From positions 1-42,345 of the forward strand of contig JANYGI010000008.1 of NCBI GenBank assembly GCA_025362495.1: 42,345 nucleotides of DNA, given 5' to 3'. The position numbers were made by a program, and so were the translations under genes. Shown here piece after piece: positions 1-7,122 of the stretch. The notes beneath the pieces were generated by a model. The model was not told where the DNA came from. It searched no databases and worked only from the letters and a program-made list of their open reading frames with translations. The stretch comes from Byssovorax sp. (GTDB lineage: Bacteria; Myxococcota_A; Polyangia; Polyangiales; Polyangiaceae). Numbering within the stretch: the first letter of the stretch is position 1; every line of letters starts with the position of its first letter.

Positions 1-1
1 C

Positions 2-127
2 GGGCTCGACAGCGGATGGCTCGTGATCTTCGACCGTCGCCCCGGGCTCGCGCCGGTGGAAGAGCGGCTGGCGCACAGCGTGGTCACGAGCCCCGGCGCG
101 CGGCGCATCACGGTCATCCGGGCCTGA
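2..127 (+). CDS. C-terminal end of a probable AAA-ATPase-like / PD-(D/E)XK protein (partial)
   Basis: The window opens inside a gene. Reading from base 2 gives 41 residues (GLDSGWLVIFDRRPGL... ending ITVIRA) before a TGA at 125-127. The pattern of a glycine-Leu-Asp turn, a buried beta strand (WLVIFD), a short variable loop with PVEER, and a final Val-Thr-Val-Ile strand resembles the extreme C-terminus of the large myxobacterial AAA-ATPase-like proteins that carry a PD-(D/E)XK nuclease-type domain. No catalytic motif is inside the window, so the family call rests on this tail only. The next downstream gene in this orientation starts more than 600 bases later, so it ends a transcription unit. 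Confidence 0.5.
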   Translation, partial: GLDSGWLVIFDRRPGLAPVEERLAHSVVTSPGARRITVIRA

Positions 128-662
128 GCGCCGGTCTGCACAAAGGCCCGGAGCAGAAGAGATACTATTCAGATCATGATTCTGGTCCGGTTGCGTCTTC
201 GCGTCTGCCTGGCGTCTTTGCGTGAAATTCTGGGCTCCGTTCCCGTGATGCCATCACCGTAGAACCCGCCCATGATCGCTGCGGTGTCCCAGCCCTGCTC
301 GCTTGCTCGCTCTCCCATGCGACTCCCACTCCCGCCCGCAAGGCTCGCACCTCCGCGGCGCGGCGCAACCTCGTCGTGCAGAGGCGTGGCTGTCGGTCCC
401 CTCTCCGCGAAATATTCCGTCTGCCGCCGGGCGATCTCACCTGGTGCGTGGCGAGACGGGCCTGGAGCAGGCGCCGCTGCTGCGCGCGCTTTCGCCGGCT
501 CCTCCTGACCATCGCGCACCGTCGAGGGCAACACGGCAGGCAACTGCACCTCTTCGCGAGTCGCCGCCTTGAATGCTGGCCAGTCGAGCTCCGCGAGAAA
601 GAGCGACGTCGTCGTGCTGGTCAATCCGGCGATAGGGCCCCTCGAGCGAGCCCCTATTTCGA
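128..662. other. Gene-poor stretch, one REP-like half element
   Basis: No convincing gene here. A frame stays open on the - strand from about 669 to 169, but its translation is rich in Arg/Ala/Gly/Pro, has no recognisable domain and has no ribosome binding site, so it is not called. Bases 191-228 resemble one arm of the long hairpin near 14.8 kb (listed separately). The right end holds the promoter of the RNase T2 gene. Confidence 0.5.
191..228. repeat. Single arm of a REP-like element related to 14756-14858
   Basis: The run starting ttgcgtcttcgcgtct and ending gtctttgcgtgaaat matches the right arm of the hairpin at 14825-14858 with one small gap (roughly 30 of 35 positions by eye). Only one arm is present here, so it cannot form the same hairpin. 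It sits about 65 bases downstream of the first gene's stop codon, the usual place for such 3' extragenic elements. Confidence 0.5.
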
Positions 663-691
663 TTGACAACCCACCGCGGTGTCGCTCTTCT
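663..691 (+). promoter_or_regulatory. Putative sigma70-type promoter of the RNase T2 gene
   Basis: A perfect TTGACA at 663-668 is followed after 17 bases by TCTTCT at 686-691 (3 of 6 to TATAAT). Transcription would begin near 698 and give a leader of about 45 bases to the ATG at 743. The strong -35 and ideal spacing carry the call; the -10 is weak. Confidence 0.4.
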
Positions 692-742
692 GGGGGCCGC
701 GTTCGGCGTCACTGGGCGCGGATCCACGCCCCCTGGAGATCG

Positions 743-1759
743 ATGAGCCTCACTCGCCCCTTCCTCGCCTTCGCCCTCGTCACCGCGCTCGTGGGGTGTG
801 CCGAGCCGACTCCCACACCCGACAAGGCTCACCCGGCCTCCACGGGGCCCGCCAGGGGGCCCGACACCCGGACGAGCGGCGCCGGGGCCGACGCGCCGGA
901 TCGGCCTGCCGGCGGCGCGGCGTTCGGCCTCTACGTGCTCGCGCTCAGCTGGGCGCCGAACTTCTGCTGCGGCCACTCGAGCAAGGAAGAGTGCAGCGCG
1001 CTCCCCGGCTCGTTCGCCGCAACCCACCTGACGCTCCATGGCCTCTGGCCCAGCTACACCGACGCCGAGTCGAAGGGCGCGAAGGCCACGTATCCGCAGT
1101 TCTGCGGCGCCTACGAGCACTGTCGAAATTCGCCCGACAGGACCTGTGAGCCGAGCCCCGCGGCGATCCCGGCCGAGATGAAGCGGCTCGCGCCGGGCTA
1201 CGTCGGTGATGGGTACTTCCTCGCCGATCACGAGTGGCCGAAGCACGGCGGCTGCACTGGCCTCGACGCGGCCGCCTATTTCCGCGCGGCCCTCGACGCC
1301 ATGAAGAAGCTCCCCGGCGACGAGGGGACGCCCGGCGCCCTCCGCGCCGCAGTCGGCAAAGACATCGCGCTGGCGGATCTCCAGGGTGCCTTTGGCTTGC
1401 CCGAGAGCAGCGTACTCCTGAGCTGCGATCCGCAATGCCGCCTCGCCCAGGTGAGCATCTGCCTCGCTCACGGCGCGAGCGGCCTGCCGACGACGCCCGT
1501 CACCTGCCCCGGCAACACCACGAGCGCCGACTACGACAACGGGTGTGTCACCCACGGCTGCTCCAGGATCACCGTGCAAGCAGCAGGGAGCTGCGATATC
1601 GGAGGCGGCGGCCACCACCCTGCCCCGCCGGACCACGGGGGCTCGGCGACGACGTGCAACCACCCTGGTCAGGGGCCCGCGTGCACCGGCGATCGAGAGT
1701 GCGCGCAGGCGGGCTTCCGGCGGTGCGCGCGCTCCGGGTGCTGCACATCGGTACCCTGA
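743..1759 (+). CDS. Ribonuclease T2 family lipoprotein
   Basis: Predicted secreted, membrane-anchored endoribonuclease of the T2 family, which cleaves single-stranded RNA through a 2',3'-cyclic phosphate. The product is 338 aa. A lipoprotein signal ends at Cys19 (ALVGC), followed by a Pro/Thr/Gly-rich spacer to about residue 60. Both conserved active-site segments are intact: LHGLWP with His99, and HEWPKHGGC with His163, Glu164, Lys167 and His168. Many paired cysteines fit the disulfide-rich T2 fold. After about residue 260 there is an extra cysteine-rich tail (GCSRITV, TCNHPG, RSGCCTS) not part of the catalytic core. The ATG at 743 was chosen because GGAG lies 5 bases upstream and it begins the signal peptide; earlier in-frame starts would bury the signal. 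An extracellular RNase suits nutrient scavenging by a predatory or saprophytic bacterium (inference). Confidence 0.9.
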   Translation: MSLTRPFLAFALVTALVGCAEPTPTPDKAHPASTGPARGPDTRTSGAGADAPDRPAGGAAFGLYVLALSWAPNFCCGHSSKEECSALPGSFAATHLTLHGLWPSYTDAESKGAKATYPQFCGAYEHCRNSPDRTCEPSPAAIPAEMKRLAPGYVGDGYFLADHEWPKHGGCTGLDAAAYFRAALDAMKKLPGDEGTPGALRAAVGKDIALADLQGAFGLPESSVLLSCDPQCRLAQVSICLAHGASGLPTTPVTCPGNTTSADYDNGCVTHGCSRITVQAAGSCDIGGGGHHPAPPDHGGSATTCNHPGQGPACTGDRECAQAGFRRCARSGCCTSVP

Positions 1760-1877
1760 CGCCCCGACCCCTCGAATTTCATGACATGAAGAGCAGATCC
1801 CAATATGCGTCGACCCTGACCGTGCTAGGATCGCCCTGCCCTCGCGCGTTCTCCGGGGACGAGGGAAGGAGCCAATC

Positions 1878-2741
1878 ATGAAGCACGTCTCGAGACTTCA
1901 CGGCGCGTGGACGCTGATCGCCGGCGTCGCCCTCGCGTGCGGCTGCAACGCCGGCGGCGAGTCCGGCGGAAAAACGACGGGGACCGGCAGCGCTTCCGGC
2001 ACCCAGGCAACCACCGGCTCCGACTCCTCCGGCACCGGCGGCGATCTGGGCTTCACCGGCAGCGGCGGCGCGATGAGCAGCGGATCCGGCCTCGGATCCG
2101 GCGGCGCGCCCGACTGTAGCGGCATGCTCACCGTCATCATCCGCGACTTCACCACCAGTCACCCCGACTTCGAGCAGGGGAACAACGTCGACGATCTCGG
2201 CATCGTCGCGCCGGATCTCGGCGCCGACGGGAAGCCGGTTTACGCCGGCAACCCCACCACGCCGACGACCCACGGCAAAGCCACCTTCGACCAGTGGTAC
2301 AACGACGCCGCCGGGGTCAACCAGAACATCCCGATCAAGATCCAGCTCACCAAGGGTGGCAATGGCATCTACACCTACGATAACCAGGCCTTCTTCCCGA
2401 TCGACGGTCAGGGCTTCGGCAACGAGGGGAACGCGAACAACTTCCACTTCACCGACGAGGTGCACACCCAGTTCACCTACCAGGGCGGCGAGACGTTCAC
2501 CTTCAGCGGCGACGACGATCTCTTCGGCTACATCAACAAGAAGCTGGTGATCAACCTCGGGGGCATCCACTCGGCCGAGACGAAGGCCGTGCAGCTCGAC
2601 ACGGTCGCGACCGAGCTCGGCCTGAAGAAGGGTCAGACGTATCCGCTCGATCTCTTCGGCGCCGAGCGGCACGTGACTCAGTCGCACTATCGCATCGACA
2701 CCACCATCGACTGCTTCGTCGACGTCCCGCCGCCGAAGTAG
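1878..2741 (+). CDS. Fibro-slime domain lipoprotein
   Basis: 287-aa predicted exported lipoprotein. Its N-terminal signal has candidate lipid cysteines at Cys21 or Cys23, then a Gly/Ser/Thr-rich linker (about 24-82) and one globular domain (about 84-285). The domain opens with LTVIIRDF, includes HPDFE, and has the diagnostic stretch FTFSGDDDLFGYINKK followed by LVINLGGIHS, characteristic of the fibro-slime domain. The acidic GDDD turn is a likely calcium site, as in related PA14-like lectin folds. The family occurs in extracellular matrix and cellulosome-type proteins and in slime-mould prespore proteins; a role in surface adhesion or carbohydrate binding is inferred. AAGGAG sits 6 bases before the ATG. 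It lies 118 bases after the RNase T2 gene on the same strand, so it may be a separate unit. Confidence 0.85.
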   Translation: MKHVSRLHGAWTLIAGVALACGCNAGGESGGKTTGTGSASGTQATTGSDSSGTGGDLGFTGSGGAMSSGSGLGSGGAPDCSGMLTVIIRDFTTSHPDFEQGNNVDDLGIVAPDLGADGKPVYAGNPTTPTTHGKATFDQWYNDAAGVNQNIPIKIQLTKGGNGIYTYDNQAFFPIDGQGFGNEGNANNFHFTDEVHTQFTYQGGETFTFSGDDDLFGYINKKLVINLGGIHSAETKAVQLDTVATELGLKKGQTYPLDLFGAERHVTQSHYRIDTTIDCFVDVPPPK

Positions 2742-2802
2742 CCTGGCCGCCGATCGCGCCCGGGGGCTTGCGGTCCCCGGCCTAACGGGCGATCCTCCCC
2801 GC

Positions 2803-3753
2803 ATGGGCAGGCTCGTCGACGGCAAATGGACAACGCAGTGGTACACCCCCGACGCCGAGGGGCGCTTCGTCCGCGGGGAGACGGCCTTTCGAGACCGCAT
2901 CACGGCAGACGGCTCCTCGGGATACCCGCCCGAGGCGGGCCGCTACCACCTCTACGTCTCGTACGCTTGCCCGTGGGCCCACCGCACCGTCATCGCCCGC
3001 GCGCTCCTCGGCCTCGAAGACGCCATCTCGATCTCGGTCGTCAATCCCTTCATGGGCGACGACGGGTGGACGTTCGACGAGGCCCCCGGCGTCGTGCCCG
3101 ATCCCGTTCATCAGGCACGCTTCCTCTGGCAGGTGTACGTCGCGTCGGCGGCAGATTACACCGGCCGAGTCACGGTTCCCATCCTGCTCGACAAGCAGTC
3201 CGGGAAGATCGTCAACAACGAGTCACGCGAGATCCTGCGCATGCTGGAGACGATGCGCGGAGGCCGCCCATCGCTCGCGCCGGAGCCGCTGCGCGCCGAG
3301 ATCGACCGCACCATCGACGCCATCTACACGCCAATAAACAACGGGGTCTACCGCGCGGGATTCGCGGTCTCGCAAGGTGCCTACGAAGAGGGCGTGACCG
3401 AGCTGTTCGCCGCGCTCGATCGCTGGGAAGAGGTCCTGTCGACGCGGCGCTACCTCTGCGGCGCGACGCTCACCGAGGCCGATCTCTGCCTCTTCACCAC
3501 GCTCTACCGCTTCGATCCCGTCTATCACGGCCATTTCAAGTGCAATATCCAGCGGATCCAGGACTACCCGAATCTGTGGGGCTTCACCCGCGACGTGCTC
3601 CAGACGCCGGGCGTGGCCGCGACCTGCCGGCTCGACCACATCAAGGAGCATTATTATCGTAGCCACCCGACCATCAATCCGACACGGATCGTGCCTGTCG
3701 GGCCGAGGATCGATTACGCCACGCCGCACGGGCGAGACGCGCTCTTCAGGTGA
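2803..3753 (+). CDS. S-glutathionyl-hydroquinone reductase (Xi-class GST / ECM4-YqjG family)
   Basis: 316-aa cytoplasmic enzyme predicted to reduce glutathionyl-hydroquinones with glutathione, releasing hydroquinone and GSSG. The N-terminal thioredoxin-like domain holds the family signature GRYHLYVSYACPWAHR with nucleophilic Cys56. Also visible are the conserved GWTFDE loop, VTVPILLDK, and NNESREI, which matches the glutathione gamma-glutamyl binding loop (usually NNES). The C-terminal helical domain carries LTEADLCLFTTLYRFDPVY. Length matches the family norm of 310-330 aa. The start ATG lacks a strong Shine-Dalgarno sequence, but downstream Met codons are too late. It converges on the pseudokinase gene with 31 bases between stop codons. 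Confidence 0.93.
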   Translation: MGRLVDGKWTTQWYTPDAEGRFVRGETAFRDRITADGSSGYPPEAGRYHLYVSYACPWAHRTVIARALLGLEDAISISVVNPFMGDDGWTFDEAPGVVPDPVHQARFLWQVYVASAADYTGRVTVPILLDKQSGKIVNNESREILRMLETMRGGRPSLAPEPLRAEIDRTIDAIYTPINNGVYRAGFAVSQGAYEEGVTELFAALDRWEEVLSTRRYLCGATLTEADLCLFTTLYRFDPVYHGHFKCNIQRIQDYPNLWGFTRDVLQTPGVAATCRLDHIKEHYYRSHPTINPTRIVPVGPRIDYATPHGRDALFR

Positions 3754-3784
3754 CGGTGACGGGCTCGATCCGTCGGCGAGCGCG

Positions 3785-5944
3785 CTACTGGAGCTTGAAC
3801 ATCGCCATCGCCGAGCCGCCGCCGACGACGGTGACGCTCTTCGACTTGGTGGCGCCCGTGGAGGGCTTGCAGGTGACCGAGTAGGAGCCGGGCTTCACCT
3901 GGAGCTTCAGGGTCGACATCGTGCCTTTGGAGGCGCCGTTGACCGAGAACGCGCAGGTGCCGCCGACGGCGACAGCGACGATGGTCCCCATGTCGCCGCC
4001 GCTCGGAGGCGGGGGCGGAGGAGGCGGCGGAGGCGGCGTGACGACAGCGCCGGTCCCTTTGCCGGAGGTGGGTTTGGCCGTCGGCATCGGGCCGGAGGGC
4101 CGCGCGCTTGTCGCAGTGGGCGCGGTGGGCGCGTCGTTGACGGCGACCTTCGCGCTCGGCGTGGCGCTCGGTGATCCACCGGGATCCGCTGTTGACGGCG
4201 GGGGTGGATCGTTGACGGCGACGGCGACGCTGGCGGTGGGCGCGCCGCTGGCGGCAGCCAGCGTCGTGGGCGCGGCGCTGGCGACGACGGCCTCGCTGCC
4301 GATGGGCAGATCGCCGCCGGGGCGCCCCTTGATGATCACGAGGGCGGCTATCGCCGAGAGGACGACCACGGCGCCGCCCACGGCGATGAGCGCGATCTTC
4401 TGCCCCGCGGGCGCCGGCTTGGCGACGTTGGGCCCGCCGAGGACCGTCTGCATCGCCGCGCGCGGGAGGGCCGCCGGCATCCCCGAGCCGGGCGCGACGC
4501 CGCCGGGCGAGCTGCCAGGCGCCGAGCTCCACGGCGCGACCGACGCACGGTTGGCCTCGAGGTCCATCGACGGGCCGAGGAGCGAGCTCTGCGCCTGCTG
4601 CGGCGCTTGCTGCGGCGGAGGCGGTTGCTGGACCTGCATCCCCGAGGCGGCGCCGCCGAACATGGGCATCGCGCCTGTGGCGGGCCGGGCCGGAGGCGCC
4701 GAGGCCTGCCCGCCGCCCGCCGTCGGCGACGGGGGGACGAAGTCGGCGCCCATGAACATCGTGCGTTCGAACGGCGCGTCGGCCTCGGCCGCGGGCGGCG
4801 CGGGCAAGGGCTGCGGCGAGGAGGCGCGCTGCTGCGGCATCGGCACCGTCTGCGCGCGCGGAGGCCCGCCGGCAGCGGGCAGCGGCTTGTGGCCGGGCAT
4901 CGGCATCGGCGCGAGGTAGTCCGTGTGGACCATCGTCGGCTGATCGTCGGGATCGTCGTCGAGCTCGAGGAGATCTTCGCCGTCCATCGTGATCGGGTGA
5001 TCGCGATCGAGCTCCGGCTGCTTGCGGCGCTGCTTGGCGGCGTTGGTTATCTCGCCGATGCGCTGGATGAGCACCAGGCCTTCGGCCGACGCGAACGGGG
5101 TGAGCGCGTGCGCGAACGCGTGGACGCTGGCGAAGCGGCCGTCCGGATCTTTCGCCATGGCCCAGCCGATGATCTGATCGATTTCAGGCGGCAAATCGCG
5201 CCTGGATCGCGCGAGCGGCGGCGGATCGTCGCGCGAGATCTGGAGCATGAGCGCGGCCATCTCGCCGTCGAAGGGCGGCCGGCCGGCGAGCATCTGGTAG
5301 AGGATGGCGCCGAGCGACCACACGTCGGTGCGGACGTCGACGTGCTTGGCTTTGCGCACGAGCTCGGGCGACGAGTAGCAGGATAGCCCGAACATCGACG
5401 TCGCCGTCATCTCGCCGCCGACGCCGGGAGCCGCCGCGTCGCGCAGCAGCTTGGCCGTGCCGAAGTCGATCAGCTTGAGCGCGGTGCCGCCGCCGAGGCG
5501 CGTCGCGAGGAAGAGATGCGAGGGCTGCATCTCGCGGAGGATGATGTTGTGCGTGTGCGTCTCGGCGAGGGCCTCGCACGCCTGGAGGATGAGCCCCACC
5601 GCCTCGTTCAGCGCCATCGCCCCGCGCTTCTTCAGGTGCGCGGCGAGGTCGATGCCTTCGAGGTAGGGGCGCGCGAAGAAGAACGCGCCGTCGGGCAGCG
5701 TGCCCACGTCGAGGATGCGGGCGACGTGCTCCGACTCGAGCTTCGCGAGCGTGCGCGCCTCGCGGCGAAACCGGTCGACTTCTTTCTCGTCGCAGAGGGC
5801 GGGCGAGAGGATCCGCACCACGACGCGCTGGTCGAACTCGGTGTGGAAGGCCTCGACGAGGAACCCCCGCGTACGGCTCATTATCGCGCGGACGCGGTAC
5901 TTGCCCCCAATGACGTCGCCCGGTCTGATCGCATCGGAGCGCAT
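3785..5944 (-). CDS. Ser/Thr kinase-like protein, predicted pseudokinase, with TM segment and PEGA-like tail
   Basis: 719 aa. Residues about 12-285 have the bacterial eukaryotic-type kinase fold, but key positions differ from active kinases. The Gly-rich loop is degenerate (IMSRTRGFLVEA). The VAIK lysine is Arg44 (VVVRIL). HRDLKPxN reads LREMQPSH at 136-143, so the HRD His and Asp are Leu136 and Glu138, and the metal-binding Asn is His143. DFG (160-162), SPE (192-194) and DVWSLG are kept. Then come an acidic/Pro/Gln/Met-rich linker, one membrane helix (about 517-543), a Pro/Thr/Ala-rich region with a polyproline run, and a C-terminal PEGA-like beta domain (about 650-719). This suggests a membrane-anchored scaffold or ATP-binding sensor rather than a catalyst. 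It lies 81 bases downstream of the lipoprotein/barrel operon on the same strand. Confidence 0.88.
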   Translation of the reverse strand: MRSDAIRPGDVIGGKYRVRAIMSRTRGFLVEAFHTEFDQRVVVRILSPALCDEKEVDRFRREARTLAKLESEHVARILDVGTLPDGAFFFARPYLEGIDLAAHLKKRGAMALNEAVGLILQACEALAETHTHNIILREMQPSHLFLATRLGGGTALKLIDFGTAKLLRDAAAPGVGGEMTATSMFGLSCYSSPELVRKAKHVDVRTDVWSLGAILYQMLAGRPPFDGEMAALMLQISRDDPPPLARSRRDLPPEIDQIIGWAMAKDPDGRFASVHAFAHALTPFASAEGLVLIQRIGEITNAAKQRRKQPELDRDHPITMDGEDLLELDDDPDDQPTMVHTDYLAPMPMPGHKPLPAAGGPPRAQTVPMPQQRASSPQPLPAPPAAEADAPFERTMFMGADFVPPSPTAGGGQASAPPARPATGAMPMFGGAASGMQVQQPPPPQQAPQQAQSSLLGPSMDLEANRASVAPWSSAPGSSPGGVAPGSGMPAALPRAAMQTVLGGPNVAKPAPAGQKIALIAVGGAVVVLSAIAALVIIKGRPGGDLPIGSEAVVASAAPTTLAAASGAPTASVAVAVNDPPPPSTADPGGSPSATPSAKVAVNDAPTAPTATSARPSGPMPTAKPTSGKGTGAVVTPPPPPPPPPPPSGGDMGTIVAVAVGGTCAFSVNGASKGTMSTLKLQVKPGSYSVTCKPSTGATKSKSVTVVGGGSAMAMFKLQ

Positions 5945-5960
5945 TCGTTCGAGGCCCGCA

Positions 5961-5990
5961 TTGTTACACTTCCGGAGCCGAGCCGCGCAA
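5961..5990 (-). promoter_or_regulatory. Putative promoter of the pseudokinase gene
   Basis: On the - strand TTGCGC (5990-5985) is followed by an 18-base spacer and TAACAA (5966-5961). Predicted transcription starts about 10 bases before the ATG at 5944. If used, the kinase-like gene can be expressed apart from the operon upstream of it. Confidence 0.33.
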
Positions 5991-6025
5991 CAATCTTGGT
6001 CCGCGCAGGCAGCAACTCCTGCGCG

Positions 6026-6577
6026 CTAAAGGCCGCCGAGCGCGGCCTGGCAGTGCGGCGCGACGTCGGCGAGCTTGTCGCCACGCAGCCAGCCGAGGAG
6101 GCAGTCGTCGCCCGGTGTGCCTTGCGCGACGATGGTGCCGCCCTTGTGGCCCTCGACGCCGCGCGCCTTCTGCAAGATGAGGAGCTTCTCGGCGGACTGG
6201 CCGAAGTCGGCCGCGGCCTTGTCCATCTGCTCGGGCTCGACGTTGCACACGGCGCTGTAGTTCTGGTCGATCTCTTCGTGCGTCGTGGGCGCGCCGCCGG
6301 TGATGTTCTTCGACGCGGGATCACGCAGACCGAACTTGCCGAGGAGGCGCATCGGTCGGAGCGTCGAGCCGTGGCAGTCGAGGGTGCCGCAGCGACGCTC
6401 CATGAACGCCGACACCGCGAGCACGTCGGCGCCGCCGTCCGGGGACTCGCCCGTGAACGACGCGCGGCTCGGGCATTTGAAGGTCTGCGTCGCGGTGGCG
6501 TCGGCGCCGAGGCAGCCCGAGGCGAGGCTCGCGATCGCGGCGAGGAGGACAGCAACGATGGCAAAGCGCGGGTTCAC
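6026..6577 (-). CDS. Lipoprotein with one Cys-x4-Cys-His motif
   Basis: 183-aa predicted lipoprotein. The signal ends in LASGC with lipid Cys22. At 63-69 it has CGTLDCH followed by GSTLRPMRL, a pattern common in myxobacterial lipoproteins that resemble cytochrome c-like domains; CX4CH is a rare but documented heme c spacing, so heme attachment is possible, not proven. Further cysteines (VCNVEPEQ, DDCLLGWLRG, PHCQAAL) could form disulfides or metal sites. The start is GTG at 6577, overlapping the previous gene's TGA (GTGA), with AGGAGG just upstream; this fits translational coupling. It is the last gene of the four-gene operon that begins at 9748. Electron transfer or sensing at the envelope is inferred from the motifs and neighbours only. 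Confidence 0.75.
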   Translation of the reverse strand: MNPRFAIVAVLLAAIASLASGCLGADATATQTFKCPSRASFTGESPDGGADVLAVSAFMERRCGTLDCHGSTLRPMRLLGKFGLRDPASKNITGGAPTTHEEIDQNYSAVCNVEPEQMDKAAADFGQSAEKLLILQKARGVEGHKGGTIVAQGTPGDDCLLGWLRGDKLADVAPHCQAALGGL

Positions 6578-7122
6578 ATTCCTCCTGGGCACGCGGAGCT
6601 CGCGGCGGTGCGGCCCGCGATGATCACCCCGGGAGAACCGTGTCCGGCCCCCGTGATCGGATCCTCGCTCGTCCTGTCGGGGAGCTTGTGGCAGCTCCCG
6701 CACGAGCCGTCGCGACCGATGAGCGAGCTCATCCCGCGGTTGTCCGCCTGCGCGTTGAGGGGAAAGGTGATGTCGACCCAGTCGTCTCGCTTCACAAAGA
6801 AATTCCCTGCGGCGTTGGTGCAGGCCTTGCGAAGCCCGGAGGCGGAGTCGGAGACGATCACGTTGATGCCCACGGAGGGGACGAGCGAGCCGTCCATCGC
6901 CCTGTCGAACACGGTGCCGGCCACCGCGAAGGCCGGCGTCGCGCCGCCGTAGTTGTCGTGGCAGACGAGGCACGGCTCGCCGGGGCGGTGCGTCGCGCTC
7001 GGCGTCCCGACCTCGGGCCCGAGATCGTCGATGATCTTCTGCGGCACCGGATCGTAGCGACAGCCCACCGAGAGCGGGAGCGCCGCGGCGAGCGCGATGG
7101 CGAGGGCTGTGGCGCGCATCAT
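6574..7122 (-). CDS. Lipoprotein with two c-type heme motifs (CXXCH)
   Basis: 182-aa predicted lipoprotein (LSVGC, lipid Cys21). It has two canonical heme c motifs, CLVCH at 51-55 and CGSCH at 141-145. Between them is a beta-rich stretch (AGTVFDRAMDG, INVIVSDSASG, NAAGNFFVKRD) that looks like a carboxypeptidase-regulatory or transthyretin-like domain, so each end of that domain is flanked by a potential heme. The ATG at 7122 overlaps the stop of the barrel gene by four bases (ATGA), and its own TGA overlaps the next start (GTGA). This is the strongest cytochrome-like member of the operon. Without biochemical data, zinc or structural use of the Cys/His sites cannot be excluded. Confidence 0.8.
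   Translation of the reverse strand: MMRATALAIALAAALPLSVGCRYDPVPQKIIDDLGPEVGTPSATHRPGEPCLVCHDNYGGATPAFAVAGTVFDRAMDGSLVPSVGINVIVSDSASGLRKACTNAAGNFFVKRDDWVDITFPLNAQADNRGMSSLIGRDGSCGSCHKLPDRTSEDPITGAGHGSPGVIIAGRTAASSACPGGM

Noticed and set aside
169-669. 166-codon - strand frame before the RNase T2 gene
   Set aside because: No ribosome binding site, no recognised motif, low-complexity composition, and it overlaps the RNase T2 promoter.
2760-2780. CCGGGG/CCCCGG hairpin after the fibro-slime gene as a terminator
   Set aside because: Only a 6-bp stem and no T tract; such GC hairpins arise often by chance in this composition.
3785-5944. The + strand over the kinase-like gene has long open frames
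   Set aside because: The - strand kinase fold, TM segment and PEGA-like tail are far more convincing than the low-complexity + strand translations.
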